Part shown: one piece after another, positions 12,307 to 19,504 of the stretch | How positions within the stretch are numbered: the stretch's first letter is position 1 | Layout of the letters: each line of letters starts with the position of its first letter | Source: Candidatus Campbellbacteria bacterium RIFCSPLOWO2_02_35_12 | GTDB lineage: Bacteria > Patescibacteriota > Minisyncoccia > Phycocordibacterales > UBA2163 | Length of the DNA stretch: 19,504 nucleotides | Assembly: GCA_001774455.1 (NCBI GenBank) | Contig: MFAC01000034.1 | Coordinates: forward strand, 1-19,504 | Direction: 5' to 3' | Program-made: the position numbers and the translations under genes | Notes under the pieces: model-generated | Told to the model about the DNA's origin: nothing | The model's input: only the letters and a program-made list of their open reading frames with translations | Databases searched by the model: none

Positions 12307-14247
12307 ATGGAAAAATCAAAAAATAAAGAAAAAACATCAAATATTATAGGGCAAATAACAATTACAAGCCGCGGAGTCGGATACCTGCCAAATGACTTAT
12401 TTGAAGAAGATATAGAAATACCGAATAATTATACCAATACGGCATTAAATAAAGATACGGTGGAAATTGTTCTTCATCCTAAAATAGAGGGGGAAAGAAT
12501 TCGCGGAGAAGTAGTAAAAATTATTGGACGAGCAAAAACGCGATTTGTCGGCGTTGTGGAAAAAGAAGACGGACTTCTGTTTCTCGCGCCCGACGATAAA
12601 AGAATGTATGTGGACATCTTGCTTCCTCCCGATTCAAAAGTGGAAAATGGTATAAAAGTACTTGCCGAACTTACTCACTGGAGCGACCCTAAAAAAAATC
12701 CTGAAGGAAAAATAATTAAAATTCTCGGTAAAAAGGGAGAGCACAATGTGGAAATGCAGGCAATAGTGCTTGAACATGGTTTTGAAGCCGGCTTTCCGTC
12801 TTATGTTGAAAGAGCGGCGACAGAGATTGAAAATAAAAAAAGGGATATATTGCAAGCGGAAATCGGAAAACGAAAGGACTTCAGAAGCATTATGACAATG
12901 ACAATAGACCCGCCTGACGCGAAAGATTTTGACGACGCCATTTCTATAAAAAATCTTAAAAATGGAAATGTTGAAGTCGGCGTGCATATTGCCGATGTGT
13001 CGCATTATGTAACTCCAGGAGATGATATAGATAAAGAAGCGCAAAAACGCGCGACATCAATATATCTCGTTGACAGAACTATTCCTATGCTTCCCGAAGT
13101 GATATCAAATGATGTATCAAGTTTAAATCCCGGCGAAGACAAACTTACCTATTCCGCGGTATTTGAACTTACAAAAGACGGTGATGTGAAAAACAGATGG
13201 TTCGGAGAAACAATAATAAATTCAAAAAAACGATTTACATATGAAGACGCTCAAAAAACAATCAACTCCGAAGGCGGAGAATATTACGAAGAACTTGATT
13301 TATTAAATAAAATAGCAAAAATTCTCCGCAAAAAACGTTTTGATAACGGTTCAATAGAGTTTGAGCATGATGAAGTAAAATTTACTCTTGATGAAAATGG
13401 CAAGCCGCTCAGTATAGAAAAAAAGAAACTATATGACACAAATAAACTTGTTGAGGAATATATGCTCCTCGCGAATCAAGAGGTTGCCGAATATATATTT
13501 AATTTGAATAAAAAATCTGACCCCAAAGACGTTTTATTTATATATCGTATTCATAATTCGCCCGATACCGAAAAAATAGAAAATTTAAAGATATTTCTTA
13601 ATGCTATCGGCTATGAATTTAATATAGAGAGTGGCGGTATAACAACGCGTAACATAAATAATCTTTTCAAACAGATAAAAGGCAAGTCTGTTGAGAATAT
13701 GATTAAAATCGCAGTAATTCGTTCAATGTCAAAAGCGATATATTCCACTAAAAATATAGGACATTTTGGACTCGCTTTTAAATATTATACGCATTTCACA
13801 TCCCCTATTCGCCGTTATCCCGACCTTATGGCGCATAGAATTATGAAAAGCTATCTTGCGGGAAAAGGAATTCCGCGAAATGAATTTTCAAAATATGAAA
13901 AGTTGTCTGTAATTTCCACGGAACAAGAAATAGAAGCCGCTCAAGCGGAAAGGGATTCTATTCGCTACAAACAAGTAGAATATATGAAAGAACATATAGG
14001 CGAGCTCTTTAACGGCTTCATAACGGGTGTTTCGGATTTTGGCATCTTCGTGGAAGATGAAAACACGAAAGCCGAAGGACTTGTGCATATAAGTAAAATC
14101 GGCAATGATTTTTATACTCTTGATAAGAAAACATACAGCATAAAGGGTGAAAGGGACGGGCAATCTTTCACATTAGGCGACAAAGTCCGCATCAAACTCA
14201 TGGCTGCCAATTTGGACGATAAAACACTTAACTTTATATTTGTGTAA
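12307..14247 (+). CDS. rnr: Ribonuclease R (RNase II/R family 3'-5' exoribonuclease)
   Basis: Degrades structured RNA from the 3' end and takes part in mRNA decay and rRNA quality control. The 646-residue protein has N-terminal cold-shock-like parts (GQITITSRGVGYLP at the start; FVGVVEKEDGLLFLAPDD near 80-95), then the catalytic RNB domain with DPPDAKDFDDAIS at 201-213, holding the metal-binding aspartates. VGVHIADVSHYV, YLVDRTIPMLP and HFTSPIRRYPDLMAHRI follow. A C-terminal S1 domain fills about 565-646 (FNGFITGVSDFGIFVED, GLVHISKI). The basic tail of larger RNase R proteins is missing. A TTG at 12292 could add five residues; ATG 12307 is preferred. Two membrane-protein genes follow closely. 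Confidence 0.95.
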   Translation: MEKSKNKEKTSNIIGQITITSRGVGYLPNDLFEEDIEIPNNYTNTALNKDTVEIVLHPKIEGERIRGEVVKIIGRAKTRFVGVVEKEDGLLFLAPDDKRMYVDILLPPDSKVENGIKVLAELTHWSDPKKNPEGKIIKILGKKGEHNVEMQAIVLEHGFEAGFPSYVERAATEIENKKRDILQAEIGKRKDFRSIMTMTIDPPDAKDFDDAISIKNLKNGNVEVGVHIADVSHYVTPGDDIDKEAQKRATSIYLVDRTIPMLPEVISNDVSSLNPGEDKLTYSAVFELTKDGDVKNRWFGETIINSKKRFTYEDAQKTINSEGGEYYEELDLLNKIAKILRKKRFDNGSIEFEHDEVKFTLDENGKPLSIEKKKLYDTNKLVEEYMLLANQEVAEYIFNLNKKSDPKDVLFIYRIHNSPDTEKIENLKIFLNAIGYEFNIESGGITTRNINNLFKQIKGKSVENMIKIAVIRSMSKAIYSTKNIGHFGLAFKYYTHFTSPIRRYPDLMAHRIMKSYLAGKGIPRNEFSKYEKLSVISTEQEIEAAQAERDSIRYKQVEYMKEHIGELFNGFITGVSDFGIFVEDENTKAEGLVHISKIGNDFYTLDKKTYSIKGERDGQSFTLGDKVRIKLMAANLDDKTLNFIFV

Positions 14248-14275
14248 ATTTTTTATTTGTTGAGAAAATATATTT

Positions 14276-14548
14276 ATGTCTTTTAACGCAAATGAATTTA
14301 TTACTTTGTTCAAATCTTTCGGACTTACTGAATCAATTGATAATATTGTCTCAAATAATGCTAACAATATTATATGGTTTGTCTTTTTTGCCGTCTTCGC
14401 GTTTTTCTTTATTTATAGTTTAATACTTATATACCATTGGTTTAAATACGGTGGTGGTTTGTTTGCGATATGGCTGGCTATAATTGTGTATTTTTCGGTT
14501 TCGTTCATTCTTATAGCCGCTATATATATCTCCGCCATAATCATTTAA
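14276..14548 (+). CDS. Small membrane protein of unknown function
   Basis: A 90-residue protein with an N-terminal soluble part of about 32 residues (FNANEFITLFKSFGLTESID) and two strong hydrophobic helices, about 33-54 (IWFVFFAVFAFFFIYSLILIYH) and 63-89 (LFAIWLAIIVYFSVSFILIA), joined by WFKYGGG. I do not recognise a family. It begins 28 bases after rnr and ends 5 bases before the PH-domain gene, so the three are probably one transcript. The close link to the PH-domain protein suggests a shared membrane role, but this is only context. Confidence 0.65.
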   Translation: MSFNANEFITLFKSFGLTESIDNIVSNNANNIIWFVFFAVFAFFFIYSLILIYHWFKYGGGLFAIWLAIIVYFSVSFILIAAIYISAIII

Positions 14549-14553
14549 ATAAT

Positions 14554-15297
14554 ATGAGTATAATAAATCCTATTAGAAATTCTCACGAAGTATTTAAATC
14601 CTCGCAAGAATTAAAATTGTCAAACCCCGTTAAAGTCCGCGAGAACTCACCCTATACCAATTCGCTACAGAACAAGCGACATGCCTCTGCCTCTAACGGG
14701 ACAAACAATCCGTACCGAAAGCGGCGGGGTATTATTTCTAACGGGATAAATTTATCTCCTGATGAAAAAATTAAAATCACGCTCAGAAAACACTGGTTTA
14801 TTTTACTCAAAGATATTTTTGGTTTGATTATTTTATACATCGCTCCTTTTATTGTGTATCTTTATTTTTTTGATAATGCTGTAATAACTGAATTTTTTAA
14901 TAATAAAATATATGCGAGACCAACTCTTCCTATAATAATTTTTGCTATATCAATATGGACGCTCATAGCTTGGATAAAACTTTTTACAATCTGGACCGAT
15001 TATTACCTTGATGTCTGGTTTATAACAAATAAAAGAATTATTGACATAGAACAAAAAGGATTTTTCAGACGCGAAATCTCCACTTTCAGAATGGAAAGAA
15101 TTCAAGATATTACGATTGAAATAAAAGGAATACTTCAAACATTTCTTGATTTTGGAGATATACATGTGCAAACCGCCGGCGAATCGCAAGAATTCATAAT
15201 CAGAGGAATCGGGCATCCAAAACAAATTAAAGAAATAATAATGCATCAAAGTGACATAGCATTGGAAGACAGAAACCAAATTCCCGCGATAAATTAA
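14554..15297 (+). CDS. PH-domain (bPH2) membrane protein
   Basis: A 247-residue protein. Residues 1-65 are polar and probably disordered. Two transmembrane helices follow at about 83-106 (ILLKDIFGLIILYIAPFIVY) and 124-147 (LPIIIFAISIWTLIAWIKLF). Then a bacterial PH domain of the YdbS/YdbT type at 153-229: VWFITNKRIIDIEQKGFF, STFRMERIQDITIEIKGIL, FGDIHVQTAGESQEFIIRGI. The family sits at the cytoplasmic face of the membrane; its biochemical role is unknown. An in-frame upstream start at 14470 lies inside the preceding gene, so ATG 14554, five bases after that stop, is preferred. Confidence 0.8.
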   Translation: MSIINPIRNSHEVFKSSQELKLSNPVKVRENSPYTNSLQNKRHASASNGTNNPYRKRRGIISNGINLSPDEKIKITLRKHWFILLKDIFGLIILYIAPFIVYLYFFDNAVITEFFNNKIYARPTLPIIIFAISIWTLIAWIKLFTIWTDYYLDVWFITNKRIIDIEQKGFFRREISTFRMERIQDITIEIKGILQTFLDFGDIHVQTAGESQEFIIRGIGHPKQIKEIIMHQSDIALEDRNQIPAIN

Positions 15298-15545
15298 TTT
15301 TTAATTTTTATTAAATTTATAATTTTAATACTTGCACGAAATTTCCCAAGACGCGAAACTTGGCTTCGAAGATAAATACTCATTTTTTTTGGATAATATA
15401 TCATCAGATTTATAAAAATATAAAAAAGTTTCTAATTTCCTTTCTTCCTTCTCAAAATGAAAGAGAGTCAAACCCTCATCGAGACCATTCATAAAATTGT
15501 GTCTGGTTTTTTTATTTTTAATAATTTTCTTAAAAGATTACTATT

Positions 15546-15580
15546 ATCAAGGTCTCACAATGTCAAGGCGAGACCTTGAT
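15546..15580. repeat. Palindrome with 13-base loop, 11-13-11
   Basis: ATCAAGGTCTC (15546-15556) and GAGACCTTGAT (15570-15580). The outer nine bases match the palindrome at 9154; here the halves are separated by 13 bases that include a further tcaagg. Confidence 0.8.
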
Positions 15581-15635
15581 GATTTCAAGAATATAAAAGT
15601 CGGACATTGATTACTTGATTATTTGATTATTTCGC

Positions 15636-15668
15636 TTGACCTTAATAATTTTGGTAGTATCTTATAAT
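15636..15668 (+). promoter_or_regulatory. Probable hisS promoter
   Basis: TATAAT at 15663-15668 is a perfect -10. TTGACC at 15636-15641 is a good -35 sequence but 21 bases away, longer than the usual 17, so the -10 may act alone or another -35 is used. The leader would be about 30 bases. Confidence 0.45.
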
Positions 15669-15705
15669 ACTTGTGTCAGGACTTTAATTTCGTTATTATT
15701 CAAAG

Positions 15706-16995
15706 ATGAATAAGAAATTAGACAAAAGAAAACTTGAAACAAAGCCGTATAAAGGAGTGCGCGATTTTTATCCCCCCGATATGGCAATTCAAAACTATAT
15801 ATTCGGCAAAATGCGAAAAATTACTGAAAGTTTTGGTTATGTAGAATACGGCGCGTCAATTCTTGAACCAACAGAATTATACGAAGCAAAATCGGGCGAA
15901 GAACTTATAAAAGAGCAAACATATTCTTTTATAGACCGCGGAGGACGAAATGTAACACTACGGCCTGAAATGACTCCAACCATAGCAAGAATAATTGCGG
16001 GAAAAAGGCAGGAACTTTCTTTCCCTCTTCGTTGGTATTCTATACCAAACGCTTTCAGATATGAACGACCTCAGCGCGGTCGCGTCCGCGAACATTGGCA
16101 GTTAAACGCCGACCTGTTTGGCGCGGATGGAATTGATGCTGATGCGGAAATTATCTCGCTTGCGGAGCAAATCCTTAAAGAGCTCGGCGCTAAAAATACC
16201 GACTTTGAAATTAAAATAAATTTTATCGGAATACTGACGCGATACTTAAAAACAGAATTTAAATTAGATGATAAGAATACAAACACTCTTATAAAGACAA
16301 TGGACAAGTATGAAAAAATTTCTCAAGAAGATTTTGAAAAAATAACAAATGACATTATTGGAAAAGAAAAAAGCGCGAAACTTTTGAAGAGTTTAAAAGA
16401 AAAAAATTTTGAAGAGTTTAGTTCTTATAAAGAGATAAAATATTTGGAAGAATTAAAAAATAAACTCTCCAAATCTGGTATTTCTATAACAATCTCTCCG
16501 TTTTTAACTCGCGGTTTTGATTATTATACCGGAATGGTTTTTGAAGTGTATGACACTGATACTGAAAACAATCGCTCTCTTTTCGGTGGTGGCCGTTATG
16601 ACAACTTGCTTGAAATTTTTGGCGCGAAGAAAATTCCGGCAGTCGGTTTTGGTATGGGAGACGCGCCCATACAAAACTTTCTTGAAAGAAGAAATCTCAT
16701 TCCAAAATATACATCGTCAACAAATCTGATGCTCTGCGCGCTTGACTCAAAAAATATTCCATACGCTCAAAATTTAGCAAAAGAACTCCGTTCAAATAAT
16801 TTGAATATCGCGGTAAATTTAAGTAATAAAAAAATCGGCGAGCAAATCAAGACCGCGGATAAACAAAATATACCTTTTGTAATCTGCATCGGAGAAAAAG
16901 AGGAAAAAACAGACAAATTCAAAATAAAAAAACTTGCAACTGGCGAAGAAACAGAAGCGAATAAAAATGAAATAGCCGATATTATAAAACTTTGA
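15706..16995 (+). CDS. hisS: Histidyl-tRNA synthetase
   Basis: Charges tRNA-His. The 429-residue class II synthetase shows PYKGVRDFYP near the start, TLRPEMTPTIARI (84-96), motif 2 around RWYSIPNAFRYERPQRGRVR with REHWQLNADLFG (109-139), the histidine-specific loop LTRGFDYYTGMVFEVY (267-282) with catalytic R269, GGGRYDNL (294-301), and a C-terminal anticodon-binding domain (about 333-429). In motif 3 the usual GxER is replaced by GFGMGDA (314-320), so the canonical motif-3 arginine is not at its place; I recall a similar MGD form from other bacterial HisRS, so this is probably a subfamily trait and not damage. Length is normal. Confidence 0.96.
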   Translation: MNKKLDKRKLETKPYKGVRDFYPPDMAIQNYIFGKMRKITESFGYVEYGASILEPTELYEAKSGEELIKEQTYSFIDRGGRNVTLRPEMTPTIARIIAGKRQELSFPLRWYSIPNAFRYERPQRGRVREHWQLNADLFGADGIDADAEIISLAEQILKELGAKNTDFEIKINFIGILTRYLKTEFKLDDKNTNTLIKTMDKYEKISQEDFEKITNDIIGKEKSAKLLKSLKEKNFEEFSSYKEIKYLEELKNKLSKSGISITISPFLTRGFDYYTGMVFEVYDTDTENNRSLFGGGRYDNLLEIFGAKKIPAVGFGMGDAPIQNFLERRNLIPKYTSSTNLMLCALDSKNIPYAQNLAKELRSNNLNIAVNLSNKKIGEQIKTADKQNIPFVICIGEKEEKTDKFKIKKLATGEETEANKNEIADIIKL

Positions 16996-17029
16996 ATTTT
17001 AATTCTCTGTTTGCTCAAGGAATGAAATA

Positions 17030-17058
17030 TTGACGCGTTAATAAACAAAAAATATTTT
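17030..17058 (+). promoter_or_regulatory. Promoter of the DEDD exonuclease gene
   Basis: TTGACG (17030-17035), a 17-base spacer and TATTTT (17053-17058). The start would be near 17065, about 10 bases before the ATG at 17075. Confidence 0.5.
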
Positions 17059-17074
17059 TACAAATTTATAATTT

Positions 17075-17650
17075 ATGAAAAAAATCATTTTTGATATTGA
17101 AACAAGAAATATATTTGAAGATGTGGGCAAAGCCGACCCCACTCTCCTGGATTTATCAGTAGTCTGCGCGTACGATTCTGAGACAGGTGATTATCTTGCT
17201 TATACTCAGGAAGAACTTCCTAATCTTTGGCCGATATTGGAAAAAGCCGATATGCTTATCGGCTACAATTCAGACCATTTTGATATTCCTATTTTAAACA
17301 AATATTATCCCGGAGATTTAACACGCATAAAAAGTTTAGACATTCTGAAAGAAATAAAAAAATCTCTTGGGCGGCGAATAAGACTTAATTTAGTGGCGGA
17401 AGGCACACTTGGCAGAAAAAAAACGGGTAACGGTCTTGAAGCGGTTGTGTGGTGGAAAAATGGAGAAATAGATAAAATCAAAAAATATTGTATAGAAGAT
17501 GTGAAAATAACAAAAGAACTTTATGAATATGCTCTAAAAAATGGAGTGTTAAAATACAAAGATTTAAGTGAAATACGCGAGATAAAATTAGACACTTCCA
17601 AATGGGAAGAAAAAGAAAATACTTCAATAAATCATACTCTGCCATTCTAA
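17075..17650 (+). CDS. DEDDy-type 3'-5' exonuclease (ribonuclease H-like fold)
   Basis: A 191-residue single-domain protein. The three exonuclease motifs are visible: ExoI FDIETRN with D7 and E9, ExoII GYNSDHFDIPIL with N65 and D70, and ExoIII YCIEDVKIT with Y138 and D142 (YxxxD, hence DEDDy). The segment LDILKEIKKSLGRRIRLNLVAEGTLG-like between II and III resembles the YprB family of predicted RNase H-like exonucleases. It would trim DNA or RNA ends; the substrate is not known. It has its own promoter and a short leader. The C-terminal 25 residues are polar. It ends 16 bases before the left arm of the 251-bp inverted repeat. Confidence 0.82.
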   Translation: MKKIIFDIETRNIFEDVGKADPTLLDLSVVCAYDSETGDYLAYTQEELPNLWPILEKADMLIGYNSDHFDIPILNKYYPGDLTRIKSLDILKEIKKSLGRRIRLNLVAEGTLGRKKTGNGLEAVVWWKNGEIDKIKKYCIEDVKITKELYEYALKNGVLKYKDLSEIREIKLDTSKWEEKENTSINHTLPF

Positions 17651-17666
17651 ATTATAAGAGATACGC

Positions 17667-17917
17667 ACCGCGGAATAAATTATTCAAAGAACTTTATAGT
17701 ATATATATTACTAAAATTTTGGAAAAACACAAAGTTTGTATTATTGATATGCGATTATGATACAATAAATTATATGAAGATTTTATATATATTGTTTTTT
17801 ATAATAATCATTATTGTTATAATCGGAAGTTTTATAATAGCCGACACCTCTAAGGAGAGGATAGCGAATATTGATAAAAACGCTGAATTAGACGAAAATA
17901 TTATAAATAATAAAAAT
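17667..17917 (+). repeat. Left arm of a 251-bp perfect inverted repeat
   Basis: Every base matches the reverse complement of 19248-19498. The arm carries about 90 bases of upstream DNA, a promoter, and the first 48 codons of the PEBP gene. The flanks differ on both sides of both arms (outside: atacgc versus gagct; inside: atttgc versus ttatct). Confidence 0.97.
17758..17766 (+). promoter_or_regulatory. Duplicated extended -10 box in the left arm
   Basis: TGATACAAT, the same extended -10 as parB. The start would fall at about 17773, directly at the ATG at 17774, so the message would be leaderless. The copy may also serve the dsbA-like gene downstream. Confidence 0.5.
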
Positions 17918-17956
17918 ATTTGCTTGAATTATTTTAAATATAATGTAATAATATAA
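17774..17956 (+). pseudogene. Truncated duplicate of the PEBP gene 5' end
   Basis: A 60-residue frame. The first 48 residues, a hydrophobic anchor (ILYILFFIIIIIVIIGSF) plus a polar linker, are identical to the PEBP protein at 18780-19391. After the repeat boundary at 17917 it reads ICLNYFKYNVII and stops. The PEBP domain is absent. It may be a dead copy; alternatively it is a short anchored peptide, or it matters only as a promoter for the dsbA-like gene 35 bases after its stop. Confidence 0.7.
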
Positions 17957-17991
17957 AAATATTACTAATAACTAATAATAAATTTAAAATT

Positions 17992-18708
17992 ATGGATAAT
18001 AAACTATTAGTGCCGGCTTCAATCATAATCGCCGCGATTGTTATCGCCGGAGCTTTATTTATGGTTAATAAAGAAGATATCCAGCCAAAAAATGACGTAG
18101 ACATAACGAAAAAAGAAGATGTCAACTTTGCAGAAAATATGAAACTATTGTCGGAAAATGACCATATTCTCGGTAGTCCAAACGCTGATATTATAATCGT
18201 TGAATATTCCGACACGGAATGCCCATATTGCAAAAAATTTCACGAAACAATGCATCAGATCATAGATGAATATGGCAAAGATGGAAAAGTTGCTTGGATA
18301 TACAGACATTTCCCGATAGCCCAGCTTCATCTAAAAGCGGCAAAAGAAGCCGAGGCAAGCGAATGCGCCTTTGACCAAGGAGGAAACACTGCGTTCTGGA
18401 AATATATAGATAAAATTTACGAAATTACTCCATCAAATAACGGTCTTGACCCTAAAAAACTTCCAGAAATTGCCGAGGGGATTGGGCTTGACGGCGTGGA
18501 ATTTAAAAGATGTCTTAATGACGGAGATAATAAAAAGAAAGTTGAGGACTCTGTAACTGACGCAATCGCCTCAGACGGCCGTGGCACTCCGCACAATATA
18601 ATGTTAGTCGGAGATGAGAAAATTGAAATACCGGGAGCTCAGCCTTTCTCAATAGTTAAAAATCTTATTGATACCGTTCTTGCTAAACTTGCTGAATCAA
18701 AAAAATAA
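17992..18708 (+). CDS. DsbA/BdbD-like thiol-disulfide oxidoreductase, membrane-anchored
   Basis: A 238-residue protein with an N-terminal anchor (PASIIIAAIVIAGALFMV, about 8-25), a polar linker, then a thioredoxin-fold domain with an inserted helical part. The active site is C77-P-Y-C80 in EYSDTECPYCKKFHE, and the cis-proline loop is GTPHNIM (T199-P200). YRHFPIAQLHLKAAKEAEAS and FWKYIDKIYE are typical of the DsbA/Thioredoxin_4 family. It should form disulfides in secreted proteins on the outer side of the membrane. Two more cysteines (C125, C174) could form a structural disulfide. A DsbB or VKOR partner is not in the window. It lies between the arms of the inverted repeat, 35 bases after the truncated PEBP copy, and converges on the PEBP gene. 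Confidence 0.9.
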   Translation: MDNKLLVPASIIIAAIVIAGALFMVNKEDIQPKNDVDITKKEDVNFAENMKLLSENDHILGSPNADIIIVEYSDTECPYCKKFHETMHQIIDEYGKDGKVAWIYRHFPIAQLHLKAAKEAEASECAFDQGGNTAFWKYIDKIYEITPSNNGLDPKKLPEIAEGIGLDGVEFKRCLNDGDNKKKVEDSVTDAIASDGRGTPHNIMLVGDEKIEIPGAQPFSIVKNLIDTVLAKLAESKK

Positions 18709-18779
18709 AACGATAAAATATAATGCAAGATTATCAAAAAAAACGGTAATATCCCCACTTTTTTATCTTACTTCTTCTG

Positions 18780-19391
18780 TTAATTTAAATTTAAAATACT
18801 TCTTTCATAATATCCAATAAGCTCTGTTTGCTGTAAAATATGTCCTTTCATCGCTATTTCAACTTCTTTTTTTGAAGCGCCTTCTTTTAGGTCAAGCTCT
18901 CTTTCAAGAGAATAAAGTTTAAAGAAATATCTGTGTTCCCTGTCGGGCGGGCATGGACCAAAATAATCTCTATTGCCGGATGTGCCTATACCTGAAACTC
19001 CCTGTGGTTCTGTCCCCTCTTCTATTATGGTCGTTGAAGACGCAATATTGAATTTTACCCAATGGTCCCATACTCCTGATGGCGCGTCAGGGTCGTCCAT
19101 TATTAAGACGAGCGATTTCGCATTAGGGTCAACTCCGCTTATTTGAAGAGACGGGCTTATGCTTTCTCCGTCGCATGTGTGTTTAGATGGTATCTTTCCA
19201 TTATGCTCAAAAGATTGGCTTGTGAATTTTAATGTATTCATAGATAAATTTTTATTATTTATAATATTTTCGTCTAATTCAGCGTTTTTATCAATATTCG
19301 CTATCCTCTCCTTAGAGGTGTCGGCTATTATAAAACTTCCGATTATAACAATAATGATTATTATAAAAAACAATATATATAAAATCTTCAT
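18780..19391 (-). CDS. PEBP-family protein (YbhB/YbcL type), membrane-anchored
   Basis: A 203-residue protein: hydrophobic N-terminal anchor (ILYILFFIIIIIVIIGSF, about 3-20), a linker to about 50, then a full PEBP domain. Signatures are FEHNGKIPSKHTCDGESISP, the ligand-pocket motif DDPDAPSGVWDHWV (99-112), YFGPCPPDREHRYFF (143-157), and the end AMKGHILQQTELIGYYER. Bacterial PEBP proteins are small ligand-binding proteins whose role is mostly unknown. The upstream TTG (19421) would place the start before the promoter's -10, so ATG 19391 is preferred. It converges with the dsbA-like gene, about 70 bases between the stops. The first 48 codons lie in the right arm of the inverted repeat. Confidence 0.88.
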   Translation of the reverse strand: MKILYILFFIIIIIVIIGSFIIADTSKERIANIDKNAELDENIINNKNLSMNTLKFTSQSFEHNGKIPSKHTCDGESISPSLQISGVDPNAKSLVLIMDDPDAPSGVWDHWVKFNIASSTTIIEEGTEPQGVSGIGTSGNRDYFGPCPPDREHRYFFKLYSLERELDLKEGASKKEVEIAMKGHILQQTELIGYYERSILNLN

Positions 19392-19498
19392 ATAATTTAT
19401 TGTATCATAATCGCATATCAATAATACAAACTTTGTGTTTTTCCAAAATTTTAGTAATATATATACTATAAAGTTCTTTGAATAATTTATTCCGCGGT
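19248..19498 (-). repeat. Right arm of the 251-bp perfect inverted repeat
   Basis: Reverse complement of 17667-17917 without mismatch. It holds the promoter and 5' end of the intact PEBP gene. The window ends only six bases beyond this arm, so it may coincide with a contig end. Confidence 0.97.
19399..19407 (-). promoter_or_regulatory. PEBP gene extended -10 box
   Basis: On the minus strand TGATACAAT, ending 7 bases before the ATG at 19391; the start of transcription would coincide with the start codon, giving a leaderless mRNA. No -35 at normal spacing is convincing. Confidence 0.5.
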
Positions 19499-19504
19499 AG
19501 CTCA

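Larger units (their letters stand above)
15298..15705. other. Gap upstream of hisS, with one palindrome and a promoter
   Basis: These 408 bases hold no gene that I can see. A weak stem (AGAC...GTCT) followed by GGTTTTTTT near 15480-15517 may be a terminator. At 15546-15580 lies a looped palindrome and at 15636-15668 a promoter. Short direct repeats of ttgattatt occur at about 15608-15632. I looked for a T-box leader before hisS and found no convincing T-box sequence. Confidence 0.5.

Noticed and set aside
15298..15705. T-box riboswitch before hisS
   Set aside because: No convincing T-box sequence and no specifier stem were found; only a weak stem and a promoter.
17744..17773. TTG start for the PEBP protein and its truncated copy
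   Set aside because: It would lie before the -10 box TGATACAAT; the ATG at the predicted transcription start directly precedes the anchor helix.

Overview
The window looks like a piece of a Patescibacteria (candidate phyla radiation, Parcubacteria-like) genome. From about position 411 on it is AT-rich, genes are packed with short gaps, most starts lack a Shine-Dalgarno sequence, and several starts sit only a few bases below a -10 box. The gene set is housekeeping, plus a TrbC/VirB2-like pilin that is common in this group. The lineage is inferred from style and gene content, not from a marker tree. TGA is used as a stop (hisS), so the code looks standard. The first ~408 bases differ: they are GC-richer and encode a PAS domain typical of other bacteria. 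They meet the AT-rich part at a point where both flanking genes are cut, so an assembly or amplification chimera is likely.

Layout. 1-408: PAS fragment (-). 411-1232: 3' end of dprA and a Nudix hydrolase (+). 1380-3569: topA with a strong terminator. 3668-3907: frameshifted IS transposase remnant. 4070-5668: rel (ppGpp synthetase/hydrolase), convergent with parB (5799-6758, -). 6867-7154: tRNA-Leu(CAA) followed by a ~190-bp insert bounded by a 19-bp copy of the tRNA 3' end. 7422-8039: 2-Cys peroxiredoxin (-), divergent from miaA (8139-9062, +). 9460-10836: tRNA-Trp, rpmG, TrbC-like pilin and rpsP, all on the minus strand. 10936-11544: a phage-type gene (-) with its own consensus promoter, Shine-Dalgarno and terminator. 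11720-11953: an unrecognised small ORF. 12307-15297: rnr, a small membrane protein and a PH-domain membrane protein in one operon. 15706-17650: hisS and a DEDD exonuclease. 17667-19498: a 251-bp perfect inverted repeat enclosing a DsbA-like thiol oxidoreductase and a PEBP-family protein.

The most interesting signal is a family of six dispersed 110-bp palindromic elements (1265, 3880, 5641, 9035, 9723 and 12076). They behave as a miniature inverted-repeat transposable element: fixed length, a 27-bp terminal stem with compensatory changes, and apparent 7-bp target duplications (exact for three copies). All six lie 3' of a gene in the same orientation relative to it. Two supply the last residues and stop codon of the upstream protein (Rel and MiaA both end LRNAKI-stop), one does the same to a transposase remnant, and one abuts the topA start codon. 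A second class of signal is a set of short perfect palindromes, mostly 19-23 bp with a single-base centre (9154, 9230, 11587, 11704, 12005) and a related looped one at 15546.
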